Positions 63,567 through 64,000 of a DNA stretch of 64,000 bases are shown here, piece after piece. The stretch lies in NCBI RefSeq assembly GCF_014203535.1, contig NZ_JACHJI010000024.1, positions 1 to 64,000 of the forward strand, in the 5' to 3' direction. The DNA comes from Streptomyces griseomycini. GTDB lineage: Bacteria; Actinomycetota; Actinomycetes; Streptomycetales; Streptomycetaceae. Numbering within the stretch: the first letter of the stretch is position 1; each line of letters begins with the position of its first letter. A program made the translations under genes and the position numbers. The notes below the pieces were generated by a model. It searched no databases, had not been told where the DNA came from, and saw only the letters and a program-made list of their open reading frames with translations.

Positions 63567-64000
63567 ATGACGGTGCTGATCATCGGGGCCAGCGGGTTCT
63601 TGGGGACCGAGCTGGTACGGCGGGCGACCTCCGCAGGCCGCCCCGTGGCCGCGACCTTCCACTCCCGTCCCCGCGTACTTCCCGACGTTCCGTGGCACCG
63701 TCTGGACCTCCGCGACGCCGAGCGGATCGAGGCGGTCCTCGACACGGTGGCGCCCAGCGTGGTGATCAACGCTTCCAGCGGGGACGCCGACTGGGCGGTC
63801 ACCGCCGACGGGGCCGTCCGACTGGCCAAGGCAACGGCGCGGCAGGGCATCCGGCTGGTGCACGTGTCCAGTGACGCGGTTTTCTCCGGGACTGACGTGC
63901 GCTACGACGAGACCGCGCTCCCGGATCCGATCACCCCGTACGGCGCCGCGAAGGCCACCGCCGAGACGGCGGTCCGTCTCCTGCACCCCACCCCGGTCGT
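63567..64000 (+). CDS. RmlD-like NAD(P)-dependent sugar-nucleotide reductase, partial
   Basis: ATG 63567. The N-terminal Rossmann motif IIGASGFLG is at residues 5-13, followed by WHRLDLRDAERIEAVL, VVINASSGDADWAV, LVHVSSDAVFSGT and the catalytic YGAAK (YxxxK). It matches dTDP-4-dehydrorhamnose reductase-like extended short-chain dehydrogenases. The gene runs past the window end, so the C-terminal substrate domain is not visible and the substrate cannot be assigned. No other sugar gene is in view. Confidence 0.82.
   Translation, partial: MTVLIIGASGFLGTELVRRATSAGRPVAATFHSRPRVLPDVPWHRLDLRDAERIEAVLDTVAPSVVINASSGDADWAVTADGAVRLAKATARQGIRLVHVSSDAVFSGTDVRYDETALPDPITPYGAAKATAETAVRLLHPTPV

Overview
The window looks like a chromosome-arm or plasmid accessory region of a Streptomyces: GC-rich DNA, GTG/TTG starts, a SARP regulator, a DUF6207 protein, an ALF-repeat protein, a bacterial diterpene cyclase of the CotB2 type, and many decayed insertion sequences. 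No rRNA, tRNA or CRISPR array was seen. About a third of the window is IS wreckage (IS5, IS110, IS701, IS256, IS3-like and IS6 families), much of it frameshifted, nonsense-mutated or nested.

Layout. 0-5.3 kb: IS remnants around a glutaminase gene and a decayed lipoprotein gene. 5.3-19.1 kb: small metabolic and regulatory genes (GNAT, alpha/beta hydrolase, DeoR regulator, ArsR-rhodanese plus MFS pair, ornithine cyclodeaminase-like enzyme, secreted protein, DUF6207, and a NUDIX/DUF4406 pair) mixed with gene relics (SGNH hydrolase, luciferase-like oxidoreductase, MarR, GNAT, YceI). Three minus-strand transcription units here, including the DeoR gene itself, share a TTGTTC-N17-TTAGAA promoter overlapped by a TGTTC-N4-GAACA-like palindrome, which suggests a local DeoR regulon. 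19.1-20.8 kb: IS relics. 20.9-28.0 kb: a 2093-residue RHS polymorphic toxin with two small membrane proteins downstream that are immunity candidates. 28.1-35.6 kb: nested IS elements surrounding an ALF-repeat secreted protein and a 258-residue protein that reads as two tandem histone folds.

35.6-46.5 kb is the biosynthetic core: acyl-CoA dehydrogenase, P450, then an operon of GGPP synthase, a cyclooctat-9-en-7-ol synthase homologue and two P450s, then a convergent fourth P450, a TetR regulator and a PapA/condensation-type acyltransferase. The GGPP synthase-cyclase-P450-P450 order is that of the cyclooctatin genes cotB1-B4. The two extra P450s, the acyltransferase and the dehydrogenase point to a more oxidised and probably acylated cyclooctatin-type diterpenoid. 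Paired palindromes between the fourth P450 and the TetR gene look like its operators. Directly oriented IS6 copies at 33.6 and 46.7 kb bracket the cluster, and a third lies at 54.6 kb.

46.7-64 kb: IS6 copy, secreted protein, broken IS256 transposase, aminoglycoside phosphotransferase-like kinase, small membrane protein plus a large XRE-SARP-NB-ARC regulator, an IS6 fragment fused in frame to a lipoprotein gene, a DUF3152 membrane-anchored metalloprotease-like protein divergent from a response regulator/histidine kinase/lipoprotein operon, then a coupled operon (49-aa ORF, ABC exporter, 87-aa ORF, broken MFS gene), and finally the start of an RmlD-like NAD(P)-dependent reductase cut by the window edge.
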